Notes: a model not told the origin generated them from the letters alone. A stretch of 55,813 nucleotides of DNA from an uncultured Halieaceae bacterium (GCA_913051825.1 CAJXCR010000004.1:1-55813); one strand, 5' to 3'. Shown: positions 25,153-34,407, counted from the stretch's first letter. A program made the numbers and translations.

Positions 25153-26337
25153 GTGAAAATTCAATTCAATACAGAGCAAGTAAAATTGAAGAAAGAACTC
25201 AGAGAATATTTTTCTGAGATGATGACTCCAGCGCTTAAAGAGGAATGTGAACGTGATCTTGGTGAAGGAGGAGGGCCTCTTTGGCGAACTGCATTAAAGC
25301 AGATGGGTCGTGATGGTTGGATAGGAATGGGATGGGATGAAAAGTGGGGAGGAAAAGGATTGACTCCACTTGAGCAATTTATCTTCGTCGAAGAAGTGAT
25401 GCGAGCGGGTTACCCATTTCCATTCTTAACGACAGAGAGTGTGGGTCCTATTCTAGCGGAGCATGGTTCAGATTTTCTAAAGAAAACTTTTCTGCCAAAA
25501 ATACTTTCCGGTGAGTTAATCGTAGCGATTGGATATTCTGAACCCAGCGCTGGCACAGATTTAGCGAGTTTGAAAACGACCGCGATTCGAGAGGGTGATG
25601 ACTGGATAATAAACGGGCAGAAGATGTGGACCTCGCTTGCACACTTTGCAGATTACACTTGGTTGGCAGCTCGAACGAACCCTGACGCAGATAAGAAGCA
25701 CAAGGGAATAAGTTTATTTCTCGTGCCGAATTCCGCTCCCGGTTGGAGTTGCGCTCCGGTACATACCTTAGGTGGTATTAGAACCAATGTAACTTATTAC
25801 GACAATATTCGGATTAGTGATGCTTACCGTGTCGGTGGGCTAAATGAAGGTTGGAAATTAATCACCAGTCAGTTGAATCGTGAAAGACTCAGCCTAATTA
25901 ACTTTGGCCCTTGCTCTGATTTGTTTAATCAGATTGTTAAGTGGGCCATAACTACGGTATTGCCTTCCGGAGAAAGCGTTATCGAACAATCTTGGGTGCA
26001 GGCTAACCTGGCAAAGGTCCGAGCTTATATCGAATGTATGAAGCTCATTGTCTATAAACAGTCATGGGCAATGACAGAAGGAAACCTTGATATGGCAGAT
26101 GCTTCGGCAGCCAAAGTATATGGTTCTGAAGCGTTTATCGAAATTTACAGGTTGCTCGGTGAGGTGGTTGGTTACGCAGGACTTATTAGAAATAGCGATG
26201 AAATCTGCCCACAAGCTTCTAAAATCGAGCGACTGTATCGGACCGCATCTATTATTACCTTTGGCGGAGGTGCCAATGAAATTCAAAGAGACATCATCTC
26301 CGCTGCAGGACTGTGGATGCCAAGAGCATCGCGTTAG
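25153..26337 (+). CDS. Acyl-CoA dehydrogenase, first subunit of pair B
   Basis: A 394-residue ACAD with the complete FAD segment IGYSEPSAGTDLAS and the MWTSLAHFADYTW region. The C-terminal segment reads F-G-G-G-A-N-E-I-Q, without the MCAD-type catalytic Glu, the same state as pair A. It begins at GTG 25153 after GAGAG. The next ACAD gene starts 11 bases after its stop. With the partner it resembles heterotetrameric ACADs that act on bulky acyl-CoAs such as steroid side chains. Confidence 0.88.
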   Translation: MKIQFNTEQVKLKKELREYFSEMMTPALKEECERDLGEGGGPLWRTALKQMGRDGWIGMGWDEKWGGKGLTPLEQFIFVEEVMRAGYPFPFLTTESVGPILAEHGSDFLKKTFLPKILSGELIVAIGYSEPSAGTDLASLKTTAIREGDDWIINGQKMWTSLAHFADYTWLAARTNPDADKKHKGISLFLVPNSAPGWSCAPVHTLGGIRTNVTYYDNIRISDAYRVGGLNEGWKLITSQLNRERLSLINFGPCSDLFNQIVKWAITTVLPSGESVIEQSWVQANLAKVRAYIECMKLIVYKQSWAMTEGNLDMADASAAKVYGSEAFIEIYRLLGEVVGYAGLIRNSDEICPQASKIERLYRTASIITFGGGANEIQRDIISAAGLWMPRASR

Positions 26338-26348
26338 AAGGGTTTGCA

Positions 26349-27479
26349 ATGGACTTTGGTTTAAATCAAATTCAGCGAGAAATTCGGGATCTATCTAGAA
26401 GTATTTTTAAGGATAATGTAACTCCTGAGAAATTGGCGAGTTACGATGAATACGCTATGCCAAGATTCGATGAGGACCTTTGGTCGAAGCTCGCAGAAGC
26501 TGGTTTGCTATCGACTTGTATAGATTCTGATTATGGAGGATCTCAGTTCGGTTTTATGGAATTAGCTTTGCTCTTAGAGGAAGTAGGACGATCAATAGCG
26601 CCTGTTCCATTAGCTTCTCATTGCCTTTCAATGATGGGTATTCAGAAGTTTGGCGAAGAGAAAATCCGGAAAAAGATTTTGCCTGAAGCTGCGTCTGGAA
26701 AAATACTACTTACTTCCGCATTTTTAGAACCTATGAATAATAACCCAATGTCCGCGCATAGCACCTCATACGTATTTGATGGAAAAAATTATATTATTTC
26801 AGGTCGAAAACAGGCCGTGCCTTTTGCGAACCAGGCGGATTACATTCTTCTTTCTGCAGCAAATGGAGAGGATCTAGTCGTTTTCATCATTGAGCCGGGG
26901 GCGGCTGGTGTATCTATCAAGCCTTTGCAGGTAACGTCATTTGAGCCGCAGGCAGAGATTTGCCTGAACGAGGTAACAGTAGAATCTAGCCAAGTAGTCG
27001 CCGTGAGAGATGGTTCGACACTAGTAAAATGGATTTTTGATCGAATGCTGAGCTTAATTTGTATGCATCAAGTTGGAGTGACGGATGCGGCGATGAAAAT
27101 GTCTGCAAGCTATACCTCAGAGAGGACCCAGTTTGGAGTGCCTGTAGCGACATTTCAGGCCGTCGGACATCGGATGGCGGATTCATATATTGATATTGAG
27201 TGTCTGCGTTTGACATCGTATCAAGCTGCTTCACTTTTAGACTTAGAGGAAGAGGCTGATATAGAACTTCAAATAGCAAAGATCTGGGCGGCGGATGTGG
27301 GCCACAGATTGAGTTACAGTGCCCAACATGTTCATGGAGGTGCGGGTATTGATAGAGATTATCCATTATGGCGGTATTGTTTATGGTTAAGGCACAATGA
27401 GATGATTGTTGGGGGCAGCTCCTATCACACTCAACAACTAGGTAATCTCATTGCATCAGGTCGCGGTCTTTTTTCTTAG
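26349..27479 (+). CDS. Acyl-CoA dehydrogenase, second subunit of pair B
   Basis: A 376-residue ACAD of the divergent subunit type. It keeps YGGSQFGFMELALLLEEVGR, TSERTQFGVPVATFQAVGHRMAD (read in parts) and VHGGAGIDRDYPLWRY but lacks a SEPGAGSD-like segment, having FLEPMNNNPMS instead. ATG 26349 follows AGAAGGG at 26336-26342; the longer reading starts within the previous gene. It closes the catabolic region and precedes a 434-base gap. Confidence 0.86.
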   Translation: MDFGLNQIQREIRDLSRSIFKDNVTPEKLASYDEYAMPRFDEDLWSKLAEAGLLSTCIDSDYGGSQFGFMELALLLEEVGRSIAPVPLASHCLSMMGIQKFGEEKIRKKILPEAASGKILLTSAFLEPMNNNPMSAHSTSYVFDGKNYIISGRKQAVPFANQADYILLSAANGEDLVVFIIEPGAAGVSIKPLQVTSFEPQAEICLNEVTVESSQVVAVRDGSTLVKWIFDRMLSLICMHQVGVTDAAMKMSASYTSERTQFGVPVATFQAVGHRMADSYIDIECLRLTSYQAASLLDLEEEADIELQIAKIWAADVGHRLSYSAQHVHGGAGIDRDYPLWRYCLWLRHNEMIVGGSSYHTQQLGNLIASGRGLFS

Positions 27480-27540
27480 AATAACAGAGTCTAGGTAGGG
27501 CGTAGCTTTACCATACTTGCACCTTGTTATTTTAATTTTT
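27480..27540 (+). terminator. Possible weak terminator after ACAD pair B
   Basis: Nested inverted repeats: AATAACA (27480-27486) with TGTTATT (27525-27531), and inside them GGTA (27494-27497) with TACC (27509-27512), followed by a T-rich run TTAATTTTT. The stem is imperfect with a large inner loop, so confidence is low. Confidence 0.3.
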
Positions 27541-27673
27541 ATAAAAAATTGACGGCCCCAATTTCACTACGTATTTGTCCTGTAAGGATAAATGCTAACC
27601 TTTTTTAGAAAAGTCCAAGTTTTCTTAGTCTGTTTTGCATTTTTATGCAGTAATTAGTTAATCGACGATTAAA

Positions 27674-27677
27674 AGGA
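27674..27677 (+). promoter_or_regulatory. Ribosome binding site of the 27-residue ORF
   Basis: AAAAGGAG ends here with 7 bases to ATG 27685. This is one of the best ribosome binding sites in the window and is the main reason to take the small ORF seriously. Confidence 0.65.
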
Positions 27678-27684
27678 GTCGGCT

Positions 27685-27768
27685 ATGAAAGCGGTTATAG
27701 TAGTTTTGTTTATGGCATTGACAGTATTATTGGAGTGGACGCTGGGAGGTCTTCCAACTTTTTATTGA
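27685..27768 (+). CDS. Putative 27-residue membrane microprotein
   Basis: An ATG-started ORF of 27 codons encoding a peptide that starts MKAVIVVLFMALTVLLEWTL and ends in G-G-L-P-T-F-Y. Residues 3-16 are an uninterrupted hydrophobic stretch followed by E17 and W18, the layout of single-pass small membrane proteins. An AAAAGGAG ribosome binding site lies 7 bases upstream. I do not recognise the family: it is not CydX, CcoQ or TorE-like by eye. It stands alone in the gap before rlmKL and could have its own promoter. Only conservation or expression data would prove it. Confidence 0.55.
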   Translation: MKAVIVVLFMALTVLLEWTLGGLPTFY

Positions 27769-27913
27769 TTCTACTTATTTTGTGAGTTTCTTTTTGCAAA
27801 TTTACAATCATAAAATTATTTTAGGTTTATTCTAGCCAAAGAAACTATTCAGGTTTGGGAACAATCACAGGAAGTGGTGTATCATTAACGTTTAGCTGTT
27901 TTCTAACAAGGCT

Positions 27914-30115
27914 ATGGTTTCGACTCAATCTTCCTCTTCCTCTTCCTCTTCCTGGTTCGCCACTTGTCCTCGTGGTGTAGAGCGACTTCTTGTGGAGGAA
28001 CTTCAGCAGTTAGGAGCTAGCCATACAAGAGAAACTATTGCTGGTGTGACTTTCAAAGGTTCACAAAGCGTTGCCTACCGAGCTTGCTTATGGTCTAGGC
28101 TATCCAATTCTATAATGCTTCCATTGGGGGAAAGCGAGGCCAATGATAGAGCCTCAATTTATGAAAGTCTTTCTGAAATAGAATGGGGGAGGATTTTTGA
28201 TGTTGACACTTCATTTTTAATAAATTTTTCTGGCACTAACAGCCACATACGAGATACTCGATTTGGCGCGCAAATATGTAAAGATGCTGTCGTCGATTGG
28301 TATAGAGTCAATTTAGGACGCGTACCTCCGAGAGATCGTGCTAACCCAGAAATCAGAATCAGAGTTAGGCTCTCAAAGAAAGGTATCAGCGTGGCTCTTG
28401 ACTTGTCAGGTGGCAGTTTGCATAAACGTGGATATCGTTCTGGATCTGGAGAAAGTCCCCTCAAAGAAAATTTAGCAGCAGCTGTATTGCTCAATGCAAA
28501 GTGGCCTGAGATAGCTAAAGATCAGGGAGCGCTAATAGATCCCATGTGTGGCTCTGGTACTTTACTGATAGAGGGCGCTTTAATGTGCGCAGATGTCGCT
28601 CCTGCGATTAACCGTGCTCAATTTGGTTTTGAAAAATGGAAGGGACACAATCCTGAACAGTGGGAAGTTTTGGTGGCGGATGCAAGAGGAAGGGCGGAGC
28701 GCGGATTGTCCTCTGATCATCCAGAGGTAAGGGGTTACGATGATGATCTCAGGGTGATTCGTTATGCGGAGAAGAACATCGCATTAGCGGGATTGTCGAA
28801 AATCGTTAGAGTTTCATGTAAAGATCTTAAGAACTTAAAAAAACCGACTCACAAACCACTTCCCAACGGCTTATTCGTTTGCAATGCACCTTATGGTAAG
28901 CGGTTAGGTGAAAAGGATTCTCTTGCTTATCTGTATCGTCATTTAGGAGAGGTTATGGCATCTGAATTTGGAGGATGGGATGCAGCGATATTGACTTCTG
29001 AGGCAGAATTGGCAAAGGCAATTCGATTGCGAAGTCACAAGCAATTTTTTCTTCCAAATGGACCGATTGATACCCGGTTGTACCTTTTTAATTTAAGAGA
29101 AAATTATCTTAGTCAAGATATGTCCGAAATCACCTCGCTAGGAACGAAGAACTCTAATCTAGAGCTTGATCAAGCTGAAGGCCCGTTTGCAAATCGAGTG
29201 AAGAAGAACTTACGGAGATTGTCTGGATGGATTAGTCGAGAGGGCATAGAATGCTACCGGCTTTATGACGCAGACATGCCAGAGTATGCAGTAGCAGTAG
29301 ATGTCTACGGACAAAGGTTGAATGTTTCTGAATACAAAGCACCGATTGGTGTAGACAAGCAAGGTGCTGAGGCAAGGTTATCCGAGGTTCTACAAGTCTT
29401 ACCTAAAATATTTTCTATACCTGCCTCGGCGATTATGCTGAAGCAGCGACATAGGCAGCGTAAAGGTGTCCAGTATCAGAAAAAAGAGACTGCTAAGGGA
29501 GAGTTGTTCAGCATCGATGAGCATGGGGCAAAGTTTCTCGTTAATCTAAATGACTACATAGATACTGGATTGTTTTTGGATCATCGACCTTTGCGAAGAA
29601 GATTAAAATCTGAAGCCAAGGGTAAGGATTTTCTTAATCTCTATAGTTATACGGGTGCAGCGAGCATCCAAGCTGCATTAGGTGGTTCTCGCAGCACTAC
29701 AAGCGTGGACCATAGTAAAACCTATTTAGCTTGGTACAGAAAAAATTTGGCGCATAATGGTCTATCCGAAGCACGCAATAAATTATGCCAGGCAGACTGT
29801 CAGACATGGTTAGAAACAAACGATGATTCATTTGACTTAATTTTGTTGGATCCCCCTTCGTTTTCTAATTCTTCTCGCATGAATAACTATCTTGATATAC
29901 AACGTGATCATATTGATTTAGTTCATGCATCCATGGCTCGATTGAGGGAGAATGGTATTTTGTATTTCTCGACAAATTTTAGAAAATTTGAGATTGATGG
30001 AAGCCTAGAAAAAAAATACTTGATTGAAGACATTACGAAAGAAACTTTGGATCCAGACTTTAGACGGGGGAAGCCCATTCACAGATGTTGGAAGATCTTG
30101 CATGGCAAACTTTGA
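27914..30115 (+). CDS. rlmL: Bifunctional 23S rRNA methyltransferase RlmKL
   Basis: A 733-residue fusion enzyme that makes m2G2445 (RlmL part) and m7G2069 (RlmK part) in 23S rRNA. The order is a THUMP domain (about 20-165), the RlmL methyltransferase with DPMCGSGTLLIEGAL from Asp209 and CNAPYGKRLG, then the RlmK methyltransferase with FLNLYSYTGAASIQA and LDPPSFSNS. Length fits E. coli RlmKL (702) plus a longer N-terminus. The odd feature is residues 6-13, eight serines encoded by a perfect (TCTTCC)4 repeat just before the conserved WFATCPRG start. Confidence 0.93.
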   Translation: MVSTQSSSSSSSSWFATCPRGVERLLVEELQQLGASHTRETIAGVTFKGSQSVAYRACLWSRLSNSIMLPLGESEANDRASIYESLSEIEWGRIFDVDTSFLINFSGTNSHIRDTRFGAQICKDAVVDWYRVNLGRVPPRDRANPEIRIRVRLSKKGISVALDLSGGSLHKRGYRSGSGESPLKENLAAAVLLNAKWPEIAKDQGALIDPMCGSGTLLIEGALMCADVAPAINRAQFGFEKWKGHNPEQWEVLVADARGRAERGLSSDHPEVRGYDDDLRVIRYAEKNIALAGLSKIVRVSCKDLKNLKKPTHKPLPNGLFVCNAPYGKRLGEKDSLAYLYRHLGEVMASEFGGWDAAILTSEAELAKAIRLRSHKQFFLPNGPIDTRLYLFNLRENYLSQDMSEITSLGTKNSNLELDQAEGPFANRVKKNLRRLSGWISREGIECYRLYDADMPEYAVAVDVYGQRLNVSEYKAPIGVDKQGAEARLSEVLQVLPKIFSIPASAIMLKQRHRQRKGVQYQKKETAKGELFSIDEHGAKFLVNLNDYIDTGLFLDHRPLRRRLKSEAKGKDFLNLYSYTGAASIQAALGGSRSTTSVDHSKTYLAWYRKNLAHNGLSEARNKLCQADCQTWLETNDDSFDLILLDPPSFSNSSRMNNYLDIQRDHIDLVHASMARLRENGILYFSTNFRKFEIDGSLEKKYLIEDITKETLDPDFRRGKPIHRCWKILHGKL
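27929..27952 (+). repeat. (TCTTCC)4 microsatellite in rlmKL
   Basis: Four perfect tandem copies of a hexanucleotide at codons 6-13 of rlmKL, coding alternating TCT and TCC serines. Because the unit is two codons long, copy-number change would lengthen or shorten the tract without shifting frame. Confidence 0.9.
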
Positions 30116-30165
30116 AGGTGATAAAAAAATCAAAAAATTCATATACCTCGAAAGTTTTTAAGTGA

Positions 30166-30615
30166 ATGCTTAAAATTATTTATCATAGCCAGAGCGGCAG
30201 CTGCGCGAGACTAGCCCTTGAAGTTCTTGCTGGAGCTAAACAGGAGAAGGGGTTTGAAACCAGCTTGGCTCGTGCCTTAGATTCAAGCATATCGGAATTA
30301 TCTAATGCTTCCGGTCTATTATTAATTGCCTCCGAAAATTCTGGATATTTGTCGGGAGGAATGAAGGAGTTTTTTGATAGAATCTTTTATCCAGCGATTC
30401 GCGACTCCCTTATTTTGCCTTATGCGCTTCTAATAAGTGCAGGTAACGATGGTCGCGAGGCTGCTAGACACGCACAAAGAATTCTTTCAGGAATTCCGCT
30501 CAAAGCTGTTATGGAACCGCTAGTGATTAGAGGTGAGTTAACCGATGACTCATATCGCAGAGCGCAAGATTTTGGCCTGACTATGGCGGCTGGTCTAAAC
30601 ATGGGGATTTACTAG
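30166..30615 (+). CDS. Flavodoxin-like protein
   Basis: A 149-residue flavodoxin-fold protein. The FMN phosphate loop is I-I-Y-H-S-Q-S-G-S-C-A-R, followed by LLLIASENSGYLSGGMKEFFDRIFYP, which lines the flavin ring in NAD(P)H:quinone reductase-type flavodoxins. It should bind FMN and carry out electron transfer or a reductase step in the cytoplasm. It lies 50 bases after rlmKL and 6 bases before a thioesterase gene, so at least the latter two are likely co-transcribed. Confidence 0.82.
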   Translation: MLKIIYHSQSGSCARLALEVLAGAKQEKGFETSLARALDSSISELSNASGLLLIASENSGYLSGGMKEFFDRIFYPAIRDSLILPYALLISAGNDGREAARHAQRILSGIPLKAVMEPLVIRGELTDDSYRRAQDFGLTMAAGLNMGIY

Positions 30616-30621
30616 ATTTTC

Positions 30622-31083
30622 GTGAGGGATCAAATATCTAATGCTGAGGACATACCAACGGGGTTTAAGCTTTTGCCCGCAGGTTATGGCTTTACCGACG
30701 TCTTGTTTCCGCTGTATAGGAGAGTGAGCGATTCAGGTGTTGAATTCGGTATTTTTGTCTCTAGTCAGCATCTCAATAGCATGCAGATATGTCATGGAGG
30801 CGTATTAATGATGCTTGCTGACATAACAGCGGCCTCGGGGGTGAATTTCTCCGTAGGGAAAAAGAGTGGAAGTCCTACGATTAATTTATCGCTGGATTTT
30901 GTTGCGCCTGCCCGCGTCGATACGTGGATTGAATCGCGAGCTGAATTAGTGTCCATTCGCAAGCGTTTCGGGTTTTGTTCTGGAACGATCGTTTCAGAAG
31001 ATAATTTAATTGCTCGCTTTAACGGCACCTTCTACTTGCCTCATGATTCGGATTCTTCCTCTAAGGTAAAATTGAAGGCATAG
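30622..31083 (+). CDS. PaaI family thioesterase
   Basis: A 153-residue single hotdog domain with the PaaI signature Q-I-C-H-G-G-V-L-M-M-L-A-D, then PTINLSLDFVAPAR. Such proteins hydrolyse acyl- or aryl-CoA thioesters. It starts at GTG 6 bases after the flavodoxin-like gene. The catalytic Asp (in L-A-D) and the H-G-G turn are kept. It is shorter and more typical than the 231-residue hotdog protein at 8942. Confidence 0.86.
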   Translation: MRDQISNAEDIPTGFKLLPAGYGFTDVLFPLYRRVSDSGVEFGIFVSSQHLNSMQICHGGVLMMLADITAASGVNFSVGKKSGSPTINLSLDFVAPARVDTWIESRAELVSIRKRFGFCSGTIVSEDNLIARFNGTFYLPHDSDSSSKVKLKA

Positions 31084-31167
31084 ATCTTTATGGTTTTATG
31101 CAAAGTCATAGTAGAATCTCTTATGCCTATAAATAAAAATACCAGCCTTTTTTAGATCGGAGCACCT

Positions 31168-32604
31168 GTGTCAGGACAAACTTTATACGATAAGCTTTGG
31201 ATGGATCATTTAGTTGAAGAACGCGATGATGGAACGTCGCTAATCTATATCGATAGACATCTTTTGCATGAGGTGACTTCTCCGCAGGCCTTTGAAGGTC
31301 TGCGTCTGGCAGGAAGAAATCTCTGGAGAAGAGATTCAAATCTCGCTGTGCCAGATCACAATGTGCCGACCGATTTAACCGAGCGGCAAGGAGGTATTGA
31401 AGGAATCGTTGATGCCACCTCTCAACTTCAAGTCCAAACACTGGAAGATAATTGCGTAGATTTTAATGTTAAGCAAATCCCAATAAACGATGAGCGACAA
31501 GGGATAGTCCACGTTGTTGGACCGGAACAAGGAGCTACTTTGCCTGGTATGACGATTGTTTGTGGGGATTCTCATACCTCAACTCATGGAGCCCTGGGTT
31601 CGTTAGCGCATGGCATAGGCACAAGTGAAGTCGAACATGTTTTAGCTACTCAGTGTTTAGTTCAAACGAAAATGAAGAACATGCGAATCGATATCTTTGG
31701 TTCGCTGCAAGCTGGAGTGACTGCAAAAGATGTTGCTCTTGCGGTCATTGGTCAGATCGGTACTGCCGGTGGTTCTGGATATGCAATAGAGTTTGCAGGC
31801 CAAGTTGTCAGATCCCTTTCAATGGAAGGTAGAATGACACTTTGTAATATGTCCATAGAAGCTGGCGCGCGCATGGGTATGATCGCTGTCGATTCTATTA
31901 CGATAGATTATGTTCGTGGTCGACCCTATGCTCCGAAAGGAGAACTTTGGGAGCGAGCAGTGAAAAGCTGGAAAAAACTGTGTTCTGATAATGATGCCAT
32001 TTTTGAACGAGAAATCAGAATCGATGGAGCTTCTATAGAACCTCAGGTGACATGGGGAACTTCTCCAGAGATGGTGCTTCCTATTGTAGGGAGATTACCA
32101 AGCCCAGAGGACGCGACTGACAGCACAAAAAAAGAAGCCATTAGAAGGGCTTTGGAATATATGGATTTAGCTCCTGGGACACCAGTTTCAGATATCCCGG
32201 TTGATCGCGTCTTTATTGGTTCTTGTACAAATTCACGCATAGAAGATTTGCGCCAGGCGGCACAAATCATAAAAGGAAGAAATATAGCCGCTTCAGTGAA
32301 ACAAGCATTAGTTGTTCCCGGCTCTGGCATTGTAAAAACACAGGCTGAGGCAGAAGGGTTGGATAAAATTTTCCTTGCCGCTGGAATGGAATGGCGTGCT
32401 CCAGGCTGCTCTATGTGTTTGGGGATGAACTCGGATACGTTAGGTGATGGTGAACATTGTGCCTCGACTTCCAATCGAAATTTCGAGGGTCGACAAGGCT
32501 TTGGAGGAAGAACGCATCTAGTAAGTCCCGCGATGGCCGCCGCCGCGGCGGTGACAGGTTATTTCACTGATGTGAGAGAATTTTTGGGAAGCGATTCAAT
32601 ATGA
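31168..32604 (+). CDS. leuC: 3-isopropylmalate dehydratase, large subunit
   Basis: A 478-residue aconitase-family protein that, with LeuD, isomerises 2- to 3-isopropylmalate in leucine synthesis. The [4Fe-4S] ligands are in [13 protein letters not shown] and [10 protein letters not shown]. The N-terminal [16 protein letters not shown] and [14 protein letters not shown]-like segments are typical (here V-C-G-D-S-H-T-S). It starts at GTG with GGAG at normal spacing and overlaps leuD by 4 bases (ATGA). Length equals that of E. coli LeuC (466) closely. Confidence 0.96.
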   Translation: MSGQTLYDKLWMDHLVEERDDGTSLIYIDRHLLHEVTSPQAFEGLRLAGRNLWRRDSNLAVPDHNVPTDLTERQGGIEGIVDATSQLQVQTLEDNCVDFNVKQIPINDERQGIVHVVGPEQGATLPGMTIVCGDSHTSTHGALGSLAHGIGTSEVEHVLATQCLVQTKMKNMRIDIFGSLQAGVTAKDVALAVIGQIGTAGGSGYAIEFAGQVVRSLSMEGRMTLCNMSIEAGARMGMIAVDSITIDYVRGRPYAPKGELWERAVKSWKKLCSDNDAIFEREIRIDGASIEPQVTWGTSPEMVLPIVGRLPSPEDATDSTKKEAIRRALEYMDLAPGTPVSDIPVDRVFIGSCTNSRIEDLRQAAQIIKGRNIAASVKQALVVPGSGIVKTQAEAEGLDKIFLAAGMEWRAPGCSMCLGMNSDTLGDGEHCASTSNRNFEGRQGFGGRTHLVSPAMAAAAAVTGYFTDVREFLGSDSI

Positions 32605-33251
32605 GAAGTTTTGAGGTGGAAATAGGGATAGTAGCGCCTATGGATCGTGCAAACGTAGACACAGATCTAATTATTCCAAAACAATTTTTGAAAGCAATTG
32701 GTAGATCTGGATTTGGTGCTTATTTATTCGACTCGATCAGATATATGGATGAAGGACAGCCTGGTCAAGACTGCACAGGACGTCCGCTAAATAAAGAATT
32801 TCCTCTGAATCAAATTCGCTACAAAAACGCTTCTATTCTCTTGGCAAGAGAAAATTTCGGGTGTGGATCTAGTCGCGAACATGCCCCTTGGGCGCTAGAG
32901 GATTTTGGTTTCCGATGTATCATAGCGCCTAGTTTTGCAGATATTTTCTATAACAATTGTTTCAAAAATGGACTACTCCCCGTTGTTTTGTCTAGTGAGG
33001 TTGTTGAGACACTTTTTCAAAAGATGTACGCGGAAGAAGGGTTTAGACTTGTGATTGATTTGGAGAACGAAATAGTAAAATCCATTGACGGTGTCACGGA
33101 AATACCATTTGAGGTTGATTCATTTCGCCGTAAGTGCTTGTTAGAAGGTCTTGATGAAATCGACTTAACTTTGAAGAGTAAAGATCGTATAAGGGAGTAT
33201 GAAGACTTGAAGAAGCAAAATTCTCCTTGGTTATTTCAATCTAATACTTAA
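32601..33251 (+). CDS. leuD: 3-isopropylmalate dehydratase, small subunit
   Basis: A 216-residue swivelling domain of isopropylmalate isomerase. Conserved parts are [22 protein letters not shown] (read in parts), [16 protein letters not shown] and [17 protein letters not shown]. It is translationally coupled to leuC. In most relatives leuB comes next; here only 62 bases separate leuD from asd, so leuB is absent from this site and must be elsewhere if leucine is made. Confidence 0.96.
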   Translation: MRSFEVEIGIVAPMDRANVDTDLIIPKQFLKAIGRSGFGAYLFDSIRYMDEGQPGQDCTGRPLNKEFPLNQIRYKNASILLARENFGCGSSREHAPWALEDFGFRCIIAPSFADIFYNNCFKNGLLPVVLSSEVVETLFQKMYAEEGFRLVIDLENEIVKSIDGVTEIPFEVDSFRRKCLLEGLDEIDLTLKSKDRIREYEDLKKQNSPWLFQSNT

Positions 33252-33313
33252 TAGGGTCTAACAAATCATTGGCCTTTCGTTCAACTAATATTCCGCTAAA
33301 AGAGTAGATAAAA

Positions 33314-34336
33314 ATGCTAGAAAGTGTAGATGTTGCAGTAGTCGGTGCCACAGGAGCGGTAGGCGAGGCTATGATATCGATCCTTGAGGAAAGAAAATTT
33401 CCTGTGGGTGAGTTTTTCCCTTTGGCAAGTGAAAGATCCGCCGGAAAAACAGTTATGTACAGAGGCAAATCACATCGTGTCCAGGATTTATCCGAATTTG
33501 ATTTTTCTAGAGCGCAGTTGGGTCTATTTTCTGCCGGTGGCAGTGTGTCAAAAAAATATGCTCCCGCGGCGGCTTCCACGGGTTGTATCGTTATAGATAA
33601 TACGTCGCACTTTCGTTTAGAAAAGGATATTCCTCTTGTTGTTCCTGAAGTTAATTCGGAAGCTTTGATTGAATATCATCAAAGAAATATCATTGCAAAT
33701 CCGAATTGCTCAACGATTCAAATGCTAGTCGCCCTTAAGCCAATTTATGATGCAGTGGGGATTGAGCGAATCAATGTCGCCACATATCAGGCAGTATCGG
33801 GAACAGGTAAAAAAGCGATAAAAGAACTCGCAGGTCAAACAGCAAGCCTGTTAAATGCGCAAGAAATAGAATCAAAGGTTTATCCAGCTCAGATTGCATT
33901 TAATGTTTTACCGCATATCGACGACTTTCAAGAAAATGGATATACACGTGAAGAAATGAAGATGATTTGGGAGACAAAAAAGATCTTTGATGATGATTCT
34001 ATAGAGATAAATCCGACATGTGTCAGAGTTCCTGTTTTTTTCGGGCATTCGGAAGCAGTCCATATTGAAACACGCGAAAAGATAACCGCATCAGAAGTGC
34101 AAGAGTTAATGCTTGAAGCGAGTTCGATTCAGTTAATAGATGATAGAGAACCAGGAGGCTATCCAACCCCAGTTGGACATTCTGCGGGAGAGGATTCCGT
34201 TTTCGTAGGAAGAGTTCGGGAAGATCTGTCGCATCCACGAGGTATTAATCTTTGGATAGTTGCAGACAATGTTAGGAAGGGAGCAGCCTTGAATAGTGTT
34301 CAAATAGCTGAATGCCTAATATCTAGTTATTTATAG
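33314..34336 (+). CDS. asd: Aspartate-semialdehyde dehydrogenase
   Basis: A 340-residue enzyme that reduces aspartyl phosphate to aspartate semialdehyde for lysine, threonine and methionine synthesis. It has the NADP loop VVGATGAVGEAM and nucleophile Cys132 in N-P-N-C-S-T, plus the QAVSGTGKKAI segment and the substrate Arg/His region RVPVFFGHSEAVHIE. It follows leuD with a 62-base gap that contains no separate gene, and precedes fimV, as in Pseudomonas. Confidence 0.95.
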   Translation: MLESVDVAVVGATGAVGEAMISILEERKFPVGEFFPLASERSAGKTVMYRGKSHRVQDLSEFDFSRAQLGLFSAGGSVSKKYAPAAASTGCIVIDNTSHFRLEKDIPLVVPEVNSEALIEYHQRNIIANPNCSTIQMLVALKPIYDAVGIERINVATYQAVSGTGKKAIKELAGQTASLLNAQEIESKVYPAQIAFNVLPHIDDFQENGYTREEMKMIWETKKIFDDDSIEINPTCVRVPVFFGHSEAVHIETREKITASEVQELMLEASSIQLIDDREPGGYPTPVGHSAGEDSVFVGRVREDLSHPRGINLWIVADNVRKGAALNSVQIAECLISSYL

Positions 34337-34407
34337 TTTATCTCTCTAAAGAGATCATATTGCGAGAATTTAGATGATTCTTACTTTTATAAAAAACGGT
34401 CAACTAT

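Larger units (their letters stand above)
27541..27913. other. Gene-poor gap before rlmKL with one small ORF
   Basis: This AT-rich stretch holds no long reading frame. It contains the 27-codon ORF at 27685-27768 with its ribosome binding site, a short TGCAT-TTTT-ATGCA hairpin near 27635-27650, and presumably the promoter for the rlmKL run. Pseudomonas places the ribosome modulation factor gene rmf beside rlmKL; I looked for an Rmf-like reading frame here and found none. Confidence 0.5.

Noticed and set aside
27929-27952. On/off phase variation of rlmKL
   Set aside because: The repeat unit is 6 bases, so copy-number changes keep the frame; switching by frameshift is not possible.
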